11,487 nucleotides of DNA from a bacterium (GTDB lineage Bacteria > Chloroflexota > Dormibacteria > UBA8260 > Bog-877). Location: contig JAKAWF010000092.1 in NCBI GenBank assembly GCA_021817025.1, positions 1 to 11,487 on the forward strand, given 5' to 3'. This document shows positions 6,444-11,487 of this stretch, one piece after another. The notes under the pieces are model-generated. The model was given only the letters and a program-made list of their open reading frames with translations, did no database searches and was not told where the DNA came from. A program made the translations under genes and the position numbers. Each line of letters opens with the position of its first letter. Positions within the stretch are counted from its first letter, which is position 1.

Positions 6444-6482
6444 CGTTGCAACACCCTTGACCAACGCAAAGAATTCGAACCG
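6444..6482 (+). repeat. Dispersed repeat, short inverted copy 3
   Basis: AACGCAAAGAATTCGAACCG (6463-6482) is the exact reverse complement of the block at 241-260 and 2226-2245. Homology extends about 18 bases to the left, to CGTTGCAACACCC (6444-6456), which corresponds to the TTGTTGCAA segment of copy 2 after a small gap. The HTH-coding part is absent. Confidence 0.7.
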
Positions 6483-6776
6483 GACTCCGAGCCCTCGGCT
6501 CCAGGCATTGGGTCCAGCAGGGCCAGGCAGTCCGGGGCCGGCAGGTACTGAATCCGCAGGTCGCGGTGCTTGGTCGCAGAAGATGCTCTGCTCGCCCTGG
6601 CGCTGCTGGGACTGGGGCAGCTGGCAACGGAACCAGCACCGTCCCGCGCCCTTGGTGACCGCCTCCGGGTGAACTTCGGCCCCTCCTTTTCGGGGGCAAC
6701 CACTCGCAAAGGGCCCCGCTCCCGGGCCGGTGGGCGCGGGGGAGCGGCGGGATCGCCTGGTGGCCGCCCCAGGGGA

Positions 6777-7193
6777 TCAGCGCCCAAACGGGGACGGACC
6801 GTAGTGGTCGTTCGTCAGCGCTCCATCTTCCACGCCCGGAACATCGAGGCCGAGCTGGATCGATAGGGCCTGTCGGACCTCCGCGCGTAGGCCGGGGTCG
6901 GTCAGGGTGCGGACCTGAGCGCTTTGATCCAACATGTCGGCGGCCCGGAGAATCGAGAGAGTACGAAGCTGATGCACGAGTATCAACCCATCCTTACGTC
7001 TGTCCGGCTTGCCCGGCACTGATGGGGTCTCAAGCGGGTTGCGCGGCTGCGCGTGCGCAGCCGCGATGGGGCACACGGACATCATCCCCAGAGCTCGGAG
7101 CGGCTCGTATGACACGACAAGGGCGCGACGGCTGCCGCCCTGCTCATACCCTTCGATCGGATCAAAGTTGACGATGAGGATGGCCCAACGCAT
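6777..7193 (-). CDS. MazF/PemK-type toxin (putative mRNA endoribonuclease)
   Basis: 138 residues from ATG 7193 (a TTG at 7208 would add five). MazF/PemK toxins are sequence-specific RNases of type II toxin-antitoxin systems. The N-terminus MRWAILIVNFDPIEGYEQGG, then SRRALVVS, follows the family's beta-strand, G-x-EQGG-x-RP-x-LVVS signature, except that the usual Pro after Arg is Ala24. The second half has the DGLILVHQLRTLS strand (68-80) that corresponds to the family's conserved K/D-S-x-x-x-x-x-Q-x-R-x-x region. It then continues to about 115; the last 20 residues are polar and poorly conserved. It starts 18 bases after the stop of the antitoxin gene on the same strand, so the two are almost certainly cotranscribed. 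RNA cleavage is inferred from the family. Confidence 0.78.
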   Translation of the reverse strand: MRWAILIVNFDPIEGYEQGGSRRALVVSYEPLRALGMMSVCPIAAAHAQPRNPLETPSVPGKPDRRKDGLILVHQLRTLSILRAADMLDQSAQVRTLTDPGLRAEVRQALSIQLGLDVPGVEDGALTNDHYGPSPFGR

Positions 7194-7211
7194 GCCGGCG
7201 CCAGCCAACGC

Positions 7212-7472
7212 TCAGCCCACCTCCCACGCTGCTCGGTCATCCGCCTCGAACTCGGTGCCGATCTCAGCCATCTCGCGCTGGAACTCAGGGTCGCGCGCAC
7301 AGGCGGCGAACTGACGGGTGTGCTCCTCGTCGCGGACCCGCCGTCCCAGGCTCTGGATCGCTGCTTCGATGACGGCATCCTGGGTGGGGGCCACTTGGGC
7401 CACCTCGGCCAGGTGCCGAACGAGGCCCACGGTCATCGGGCTGAGGTTGTACGTGCGCTTGATCTTGGCCAT
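7212..7472 (-). CDS. Ribbon-helix-helix-like antitoxin partner of the MazF-type toxin
   Basis: 86 residues from ATG 7472 (MAKIKRTYNLS); an upstream GTG at 7520 adds 16 Cys/Pro-rich residues that look non-coding. The N-terminus (KIKRTYNLSPMTVGLVRHLA, then APTQDAVIEAAIQ) fits a ribbon-helix-helix: one strand, a helix, a turn, then a second helix. It is followed by an acidic, flexible tail (DPEFQREMAEIGTEFEADD) of the kind that wraps MazF-like toxins. Expected role: neutralise the toxin and repress the operon. Gene order (antitoxin first) and an 18-base gap to the toxin support this. No strong Shine-Dalgarno is visible; a 10-bp palindrome lies 40 bases upstream. Confidence 0.68.
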   Translation of the reverse strand: MAKIKRTYNLSPMTVGLVRHLAEVAQVAPTQDAVIEAAIQSLGRRVRDEEHTRQFAACARDPEFQREMAEIGTEFEADDRAAWEVG

Positions 7473-7498
7473 GGACTCAGGATTGCACGTCGGACAGG

Positions 7499-7738
7499 GT
7501 GTCAGTTGGGGTGTGGCCACAGGATCACGTGGGGGCGTCGCGCACAGGGGGGATCCCTCGAGCGCAGGCCGCCATCGTGGAGTGGCGCCGGTGGACGGCC
7601 GCGACGCCTCGGGATGTGCGGGCGTGGCGGAGCAGAGCCGAAGTCCGCTGGGCGATCGAGGCGACGGCGGCAGAGGCGTTGCTGGTCACTTCTGGGGAAG
7701 CGGAGCCGCTTCAGCCGACCGCGGAGCTGTTCCCCTGA
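7499..7738 (+). CDS. Possible small ORF or gene fragment of unknown function
   Basis: 79 residues from a GTG at 7499, with no Shine-Dalgarno. From about residue 20 the codons are strongly G/C-ending and the protein is helical and Ala/Arg/Glu-rich (RAQAAIVEWRRWTAATPRDV, then EVRWAIEATAAEALL), more protein-like than most open frames in GC-rich DNA. It overlaps the 3' end of the methyltransferase gene by 53 bases on the opposite strand. I recognise no family. It may be the remnant of a gene cut by whatever placed arsM here, or a chance ORF. Confidence 0.2.
   Translation: MSVGVWPQDHVGASRTGGIPRAQAAIVEWRRWTAATPRDVRAWRSRAEVRWAIEATAAEALLVTSGEAEPLQPTAELFP
7512..7521. promoter_or_regulatory. 10-bp palindrome upstream of the antitoxin gene (possible operator)
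   Basis: TGTGGCCACA is a perfect palindrome 40 bases upstream of the antitoxin ATG at 7472. Ribbon-helix-helix antitoxins usually bind short palindromes in this position. GC-rich palindromes of this size do occur by chance, so support is weak. Confidence 0.2.
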
Positions 7739-8558
7739 GCCCCGGCCGCGCGGCCTGTCGGTCCCCCTGTGCCGGTGGTTTACGGGCCCGGACGATAGCG
7801 GACGCGGCATGGCTGTGCACGCGGTGGGTTTCTGTGATCTCGATGTTCACAAGGCCGGCGGCGGTGAGAGCGGCACGGTACTCAGGCTCGGTGAGCGCAC
7901 CGGCGATGCAGCCGATCAACTGAGCCATGTCGGTGCGGGTGGCGTCGTCCATGTCTGGATCCGCGACGACGTCGGAGACGGCGAAGCGTCCCCTTGGCCG
8001 CAGGACTCGGGCGGCTTCGCTCAGGACTACTTGCTTGTTGGCAGCAAGGTTGATGACGCAGTTGGAGATGACCACATCTACGCTCTCGTCGGGCAGCGGA
8101 ATGTCTTCCAGATAGCCTTCGAGGAACTCGACGTTGGTGACGCCAGCGTCGTCGGCATTGTGCCGTGCGAGTTCGAGCATCTCGGTGGTCATGTCGAGCC
8201 CGATCGCCCGGCCCCTTGGGAGCACGCGGCGAGCCGAGATGAGGGTGTCGGCACCGGCACCGGACCCAAGGTCAAGGACGGTCTCACCCGGGTGCAGGTC
8301 GGCCACGGAGGTGGGCACGCCGCAGCCGAGCGACGCCGCAATGGCAGTCCCGGTCGCCCCAGCGGCAGCCTCGGCGTTGTACAGCCCGGCGCCGAAGGCG
8401 ACCTGGCCCTGCTCCTGGGCAGCAGCTGGGGAGGGCGCGCAGCACGACTCCTGGTCTGATCGGAGGAATGGGTGGGGCTCGCCTGCCGCCAAACGGGTGG
8501 CCGCTTCGGCGTAGCCACGGCGGACGAGCTCACGGATGTCTGGGGTGGCGGCGCACAT
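7686..8558 (-). CDS. arsM: Arsenite S-adenosylmethionine methyltransferase
   Basis: 290 residues. Start is ATG 8558 because GGAG lies 6 bases ahead of it; a TTG at 8570 would sit on that site. ArsM methylates As(III) with SAM to mono-, di- and trimethylarsenicals in the cytoplasm. SAM motif I is VLDLGSGAG (94-102). The cysteines expected in ArsM are present: Cys79 in SLGCGVP, Cys167 in SNCVINL, Cys217 in LIGCIAGAL, plus a CysCys pair at 39-40 (ESCCAPS) in the N-terminal extension common in this family. SEAARVLRPRGRFAVSDVV (180-198) is the usual methyltransferase core. The last 30 residues (after VRARKP) are Pro/Arg/Ala-rich and look like an added tail. It is divergent from an arsR gene that presumably controls it. 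No arsenite pump or reductase is in the window. Confidence 0.93.
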   Translation of the reverse strand: MCAATPDIRELVRRGYAEAATRLAAGEPHPFLRSDQESCCAPSPAAAQEQGQVAFGAGLYNAEAAAGATGTAIAASLGCGVPTSVADLHPGETVLDLGSGAGADTLISARRVLPRGRAIGLDMTTEMLELARHNADDAGVTNVEFLEGYLEDIPLPDESVDVVISNCVINLAANKQVVLSEAARVLRPRGRFAVSDVVADPDMDDATRTDMAQLIGCIAGALTEPEYRAALTAAGLVNIEITETHRVHSHAASAIVRARKPPAQGDRQAARPGLRGTAPRSAEAAPLPQK

Positions 8559-8645
8559 GGCTTTCTCCAACTAGTTAGATATATGTCTCGCTAGTACCGT
8601 AACATATGCCTCGACTTACGTCGGGTGATGTGGGAGAGTTGGTCC
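8559..8645. promoter_or_regulatory. Shared arsM/arsR control region
   Basis: 87 bases between the divergent starts, AT-rich against its surroundings. Two CTAGT direct repeats (8571-8575, 8591-8595) lie 20 bases apart, about two helical turns. ATATG (8581-8585) and CATAT (8603-8607) form an inverted repeat centred near the second CTAG. CGACTTACGTCG (8612-8623) has 4-bp inverted arms. The arsM ribosome site is GGAG at 8566-8569 (minus strand); that of arsR is GGGAG at 8632-8636. TATATC on the minus strand near 8579-8584 could be the arsM -10. An ArsR dimer would be expected to bind here and repress both genes until As(III) is present; which repeat it uses cannot be told by eye. Confidence 0.55.
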
Positions 8646-9002
8646 ATGCCGAAGTCCCTGCCCGTGATCGACCTCTCAGGCGTGCTCTGCTGTCCTCCTG
8701 TAGCCAGGGGGATCGTCAGTGACCACGACGCGCTCGACGTGGCGCTGCGCCTGAAGGCGCTGGCCGACCCGGTGCGGGTCAAGCTCATCTCACTGCTCGT
8801 TGCCGAAGACGCTGACGGGGTCCGCAACATCGATCTGGCGCTCCGGCTCGGGCTGTCCGACGCCACCATGAGCCATCATCTGGGCCAGCTGCACCGCGCT
8901 GGGCTCCTCACGAGAGCACGTCGGGGTACGAGCATCTACTACCGAGTGAACCGCAGCGCACTCGGTGCCCTCGTCCGGGTGATCGACCTGAATTGCTGTT
9001 GA
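8646..9002 (+). CDS. arsR: ArsR/SmtB-family metalloregulator (arsenic-responsive repressor)
   Basis: 118 residues from ATG 8646, chosen for GGGAG 9 bases upstream; starts at 8625/8628 are open but lack a site. Winged-helix repressor that leaves DNA when As(III) or a similar metal binds. The core ALRLKALADPVRVKLISLL (33-51) and the recognition helix LGLSDATMSHHLGQLHRAGL (68-87), followed by the wing RRGTSIYYRV (92-101), are typical. Cys15-Cys16 (VLCCPP) sit where Corynebacterium glutamicum ArsR has its Cys15-Cys16 pair, but the third ligand of that protein (Cys55) has no equivalent. Instead the protein ends in Cys117-Cys118. The usual ArsR ELCVC motif of the E. coli type is absent. Divergent from arsM; also likely autoregulated. 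Confidence 0.92.
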   Translation: MPKSLPVIDLSGVLCCPPVARGIVSDHDALDVALRLKALADPVRVKLISLLVAEDADGVRNIDLALRLGLSDATMSHHLGQLHRAGLLTRARRGTSIYYRVNRSALGALVRVIDLNCC

Positions 9003-9312
9003 GGGCCGGTGATGAGGACTGGTAGGGGCCGGTCGGCAGGTTGGCGGGGATGCAACGGGAGGTGCTCACCGGCTGGGGGAGGGTCTCAGTTTCGATTCAC
9101 CAGTCGTTCCAAAGACAGGCGCCCCCGGTGCACCCTTTCGGGGCCGCCGTCGCCACCATGGCGGCCCCTGCTGGGTGGCCGCCCTTCCGGGATGCTGAAC
9201 TACAGCGGAGCCTGAACGCGGCCCAGTCGGGTGATGTTATTGGCACCCCTGGCCTCCAACTTCGCAGACCTCAGCCGCTGCCTCGGACCAAACCGGCCGG
9301 GTCATCCCATCG
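9003..9312. other. Convergent intergenic region between arsR and the transporter gene
   Basis: 310 bases with no gene I would support. The only clear structure is the GC-rich hairpin at 9140-9168. The frames that cross it are extensions of antisense ORFs of the transporter gene. Confidence 0.5.
9140..9168. terminator. GC-rich hairpin between convergent genes
   Basis: GGGGCCGCC (9140-9148) and GGCGGCCCC (9160-9168) are perfect 9-bp inverted arms around an 11-base loop. They lie 138 bases after arsR and 145 bases after the transporter's stop. No T-run follows on either strand, so this is not a classical intrinsic terminator, but GC-rich hairpins without U tracts are often proposed as terminators in actinobacteria. 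Confidence 0.38.
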
Positions 9313-11487
9313 CTACTGGGAGCCAGCGCGGGACGCGCGCCCCATGTTGCCCGGCCACCAGTTCCAGCGGCCGAGGATGGCGACGGTCGATGGCACCAGC
9401 AGGGTGCGGACCAAGAAGGTGTCCATGAGTATTCCGATGGCCAACCCGAAGCCAATGTCTTGGATCTCGGGCCCGTTCGGACCGCTGCCCCCCGAAAAGC
9501 CGAGCACGGCGAAGGTCCCGGCCAGCACCAGCCCGGCGGAGGTCACCGTCGGTCCAGTGACCCCGATGGCACGGGTCACCGCCTCTCCGAGAGGGAGGTG
9601 CGCCGCCTCGTCCCGGATCCTGGTCATGACCAGGATGTTGTAGTCCTCCCCAAGGGCGAGCAGGAATATGAACATCAGGAACGGAAGGAGGAAGGTCAGG
9701 CCATCCGCGCCCCGGAGGTCCACGAAGATCAGCACCGCCGCGCCCAAGGCAGCAAGGTAGGAGAGCACCACGCTGGCGATGAGGTACAGGGGTGCTACCA
9801 GGCTTCGGAGGACGATCCCGAGCACTATCGCTATTGCAAGTGCGGCCAGGGGCACCACGCGGAGCAGATCCTGGTCGGAGAGCGCGCTCACGTCGGCCAG
9901 CGCCGCCGCCTCGCCCGCGACTCCATCCGCGACCGCGCCGGAAGCCCGTGCGGCCCGAGTGAGGGTGGTCCGGATGGCCGGTATCGCGTCGAGCGCCGCT
10001 GTCGAGTTTGCCACCCCGGCAGTCAGGCTGGCCTCGAACTGCACCGTCCTCCCATCCGGGCTCACCAGCGCCGCGGTCGCGCGATAGGCGCCGTAGAGGC
10101 CTGCCCCAGTCACCAGGCCAGCGGGAGGGACGGGCGGGAGGGCTCTGGCCGGTCCCAGGGTGGCGTGCAAGCTGGAGAGTTCCGCCGGCGTCAGGGGCAC
10201 GCCGTTGGGGTTGAGCGGCCCGAGCAGCTGATCGAACTTACCGCTTGCAACCAGGACCTTCTCGGCTTGAAGCAGGACAGTGGGATCGGTCCAAACGGGG
10301 GCGGCGAAGTGGAGCACAAGGTTGGTGGGATCGGCAGTCGTCTGCGGGAAGTAGCGGGCGAGGGCGGCGTTACCGGTGGCTGCCCCGCTCCCAGCCGGGG
10401 CTGTGACCGCTCCTCCGTAGCCGGCTGCTCTGAACCCGGTCGCCGCGAAGGCGAGGGCGCCAAACGCCAGCAGTCCCAACAGGAGCGTGAGTGTCGGCCG
10501 TCTGACCACGCGCGCGGCGACTCGGCCCCAAAGTCCCTGACGGACCGCGCCCGGCCGGATCAAAGACGGCCAGAAGACCATCCGCCCCAAGATCGCCAGC
10601 AGTGCCGGCAACAGAGTCAGCCCCGCCAGTAGCATCACGGCGACTCCGATCGCCAAGGGCACTCCCAAGTCGTGGTACATGCCGAACGACGCCACCAGCA
10701 GCGTGAGGAGAGCCACGATCACGGTGGCGGCCGAGGCTGTGATCGACTCACCGACTCGACTGAGCGCCCGGACGATGGCCTCGTTCGGCTCCTGCCCGGC
10801 GCGTAGCTCCTCGCGGACCCGGAAGACCAGGAAGAGCCCGTAGTCGGTACCGGCGCCCAGGATCAGGACGATCAGCAGGACCTGAGTGACCTGGGAGATC
10901 TGCAGTCCGGCGGTTCCAAGGGCACCGATCAGGCTCCCGGACAACGCCAATGCGAGGACGGCCGGTAGCAAGGTGACAAAGGGAGCGAGCACTGAGCGGT
11001 AGACGACCAAGAGCAAGATCACGATGAATAGAATCGAGAGGAGCTGGACGTCGCGGCTGGTGCTCTTCACCGCCGCCTGATTGGCGACCGCGGTGGCCAG
11101 CGGGCCGGCCAGGTTCAGGCTCAGGCCGGGGGGCGCATCCGCCTGGGCGAAGGTGGCGAGAACGCTGCTTGCCAGTTGCTCGGCCGCCCCCTGGTTGGTT
11201 TGGCTGATCGTCGCCGAGACCACCACTTGGGCGGCGTGGCCATCCGGAGCGGTTCCCAGATCCCGGACCGCCACGACATGGGGCAGCCGTCCGGCCAGGG
11301 CGGCCTCTCGCGCGATCGCCGCCTGATCAGCGGGGGTGAGCGGACCGGCCCGGCGGGACGAGACGAACACGATCTGCCGAACCCGGCCCCTGGGACCCTT
11401 AAACGCACCGGCAAGCCGCCCCGTATCCACTTCCCAGAGGAGCACGTTCCCCTCCTCGTCACCCAGGGCGATTTGTTTGCCGTCCGG
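9313..11487 (-). CDS. MmpL/RND-superfamily transporter fused to a WD40 blade; 5' end outside the window
   Basis: The frame is open from the window edge to TAG 9313-9315 (724 visible residues). Inner-membrane proton-driven exporter of the MmpL type, which usually moves lipids or other hydrophobic compounds. Numbering from the edge: membrane helices at about 149-163, 168-190, 200-222, 251-268, 275-300 and 331-352, an extracytoplasmic domain to about 540, then helices at 542-564, 569-589, 599-620, 649-664 and 678-705. The paired GTDYGLF (Asp215-Tyr216) and GEDYNIL (Asp615-Tyr616) motifs correspond to the Asp-Tyr proton-relay pairs of MmpL3. Oddly, residues 1-41 are a WD40 blade (PDGKQIALGDEEG, NVLLWEVDTG, then GRVRQIVF) where helix 1 and the start of the first loop should be; normal MmpL sequence begins near GPLTPADQAAIA (48-59). 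A GTG at 11445 gives only 710 residues and is not a convincing start. Confidence 0.88.
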   Translation of the reverse strand, partial: PDGKQIALGDEEGNVLLWEVDTGRLAGAFKGPRGRVRQIVFVSSRRAGPLTPADQAAIAREAALAGRLPHVVAVRDLGTAPDGHAAQVVVSATISQTNQGAAEQLASSVLATFAQADAPPGLSLNLAGPLATAVANQAAVKSTSRDVQLLSILFIVILLLVVYRSVLAPFVTLLPAVLALALSGSLIGALGTAGLQISQVTQVLLIVLILGAGTDYGLFLVFRVREELRAGQEPNEAIVRALSRVGESITASAATVIVALLTLLVASFGMYHDLGVPLAIGVAVMLLAGLTLLPALLAILGRMVFWPSLIRPGAVRQGLWGRVAARVVRRPTLTLLLGLLAFGALAFAATGFRAAGYGGAVTAPAGSGAATGNAALARYFPQTTADPTNLVLHFAAPVWTDPTVLLQAEKVLVASGKFDQLLGPLNPNGVPLTPAELSSLHATLGPARALPPVPPAGLVTGAGLYGAYRATAALVSPDGRTVQFEASLTAGVANSTAALDAIPAIRTTLTRAARASGAVADGVAGEAAALADVSALSDQDLLRVVPLAALAIAIVLGIVLRSLVAPLYLIASVVLSYLAALGAAVLIFVDLRGADGLTFLLPFLMFIFLLALGEDYNILVMTRIRDEAAHLPLGEAVTRAIGVTGPTVTSAGLVLAGTFAVLGFSGGSGPNGPEIQDIGFGLAIGILMDTFLVRTLLVPSTVAILGRWNWWPGNMGRASRAGSQ
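11365..11487 (-). other. WD40-repeat blade at the N-terminal side of the MmpL ORF
   Basis: About 41 residues read directly from the window edge: PDG-K-x-IA-x-G, an acidic turn and Gly, NVLLWEVDTGR, then a GPRGRVRQIVF ending. These are the strand and turn signatures of a WD40 repeat (x-DG-x-x-LA-x-G...V-x-LWDV-x-TG...G-x-V-x-x-V-x-F). The frame is continuous with the transporter. More blades may lie beyond the window. Confidence 0.65.

Larger units (their letters stand above)
6053..6776. other. Gene-poor stretch between the third ATPase and the toxin gene
   Basis: About 720 bases without an intact gene. It holds the IS256 transposase relic (6086-6246), the inverted third copy of the shared repeat (6444-6482) and a GC-rich segment near 6710-6760. 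GCCCC/GGGGC arms around 6678-6696 could form a 5-bp hairpin. The open frames here on both strands are low-complexity (Pro/Arg/Gly/Ser-rich), and I do not believe them. Confidence 0.5.

Noticed and set aside
6109..6787. Overlapping minus-strand frames of 115-196 aa upstream of the third ATPase
   Set aside because: Apart from the short IS256-like segment they are Pro/Arg/Gly/Ser-rich, and none has a start site or a domain.
7320..8459. Plus-strand open frame of 379 aa across the antitoxin and arsM
   Set aside because: Lies antisense to two well-supported genes; composition follows their third-codon bias.
9460..10632. Plus-strand open frame of 390 aa antisense to the transporter
   Set aside because: Low-complexity Arg/Gly/Gln/Glu-rich protein, no domain; opposite a clear MmpL gene.
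1..11487. CRISPR arrays, rRNA, tRNA, replication origin
   Set aside because: No regularly spaced direct repeats, no conserved RNA-gene stretches and no iteron or DnaA-box cluster seen by eye.

Overview
The window is high-GC DNA with strongly G/C-ending codons in its intact genes. An MmpL-type transporter, an ArsR with an N-terminal Cys pair, an arsenite methyltransferase and several DUF4143 ATPases suggest an actinobacterial (Actinomycetota) genome. This placement is an inference; no rRNA, tRNA or other marker is present to fix it. Most of the first 7.5 kb reads as accessory DNA: paralogues repeated side by side, several truncated or frameshifted, with an insertion-sequence relic.

Positions 1-3250 are all on the minus strand. 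Read in the direction of transcription they are: a short gene resembling a homing-endonuclease-associated repeat (3248-2937), a frameshifted C-terminal half of a DUF4143 ATPase (2940-2411), a short helix-turn-helix ORF (2280-2020), a full-length DUF4143 ATPase (1722-451), and a second copy of the helix-turn-helix ORF (295-41). The pair 'ATPase then HTH ORF' therefore occurs twice.

Positions 3283-4500 are on the plus strand. They hold three tandem, translationally coupled members of an unrecognised small membrane/helical protein family: the first lacks its membrane half, the second looks intact, and the third is broken by frameshifts. Convergent to them at 4562-5986 is a third, larger AAA+/DUF4143 ATPase whose start region has a 12-bp perfect palindrome over a candidate -10. 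Upstream of it (6053-6776) there is no intact gene. That stretch holds an IS256-type transposase relic (6086-6246) and an inverted third copy of a 20-bp sequence shared with the two HTH repeats.

Positions 6777-7472 are a MazF/PemK-type toxin and its probable ribbon-helix-helix antitoxin (minus strand, antitoxin first). Positions 7686-9002 are a divergent arsenic pair: arsM, an As(III) S-adenosylmethionine methyltransferase (minus), and an ArsR repressor (plus), sharing an 87-bp control region. No arsenite pump or arsenate reductase is visible here. From 9313 to the window end, minus strand, runs an MmpL/RND-type transporter. Its visible N-terminus is not the expected first membrane helix and loop but a WD40-repeat blade joined in frame.

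The most interesting points are the WD40-MmpL join, the three-member coupled membrane-protein family, the duplicated ATPase/HTH module with its frameshift and its E-to-G change in a nuclease-like motif, and an ArsR whose cysteines suggest an N-terminal plus C-terminal As(III) site.
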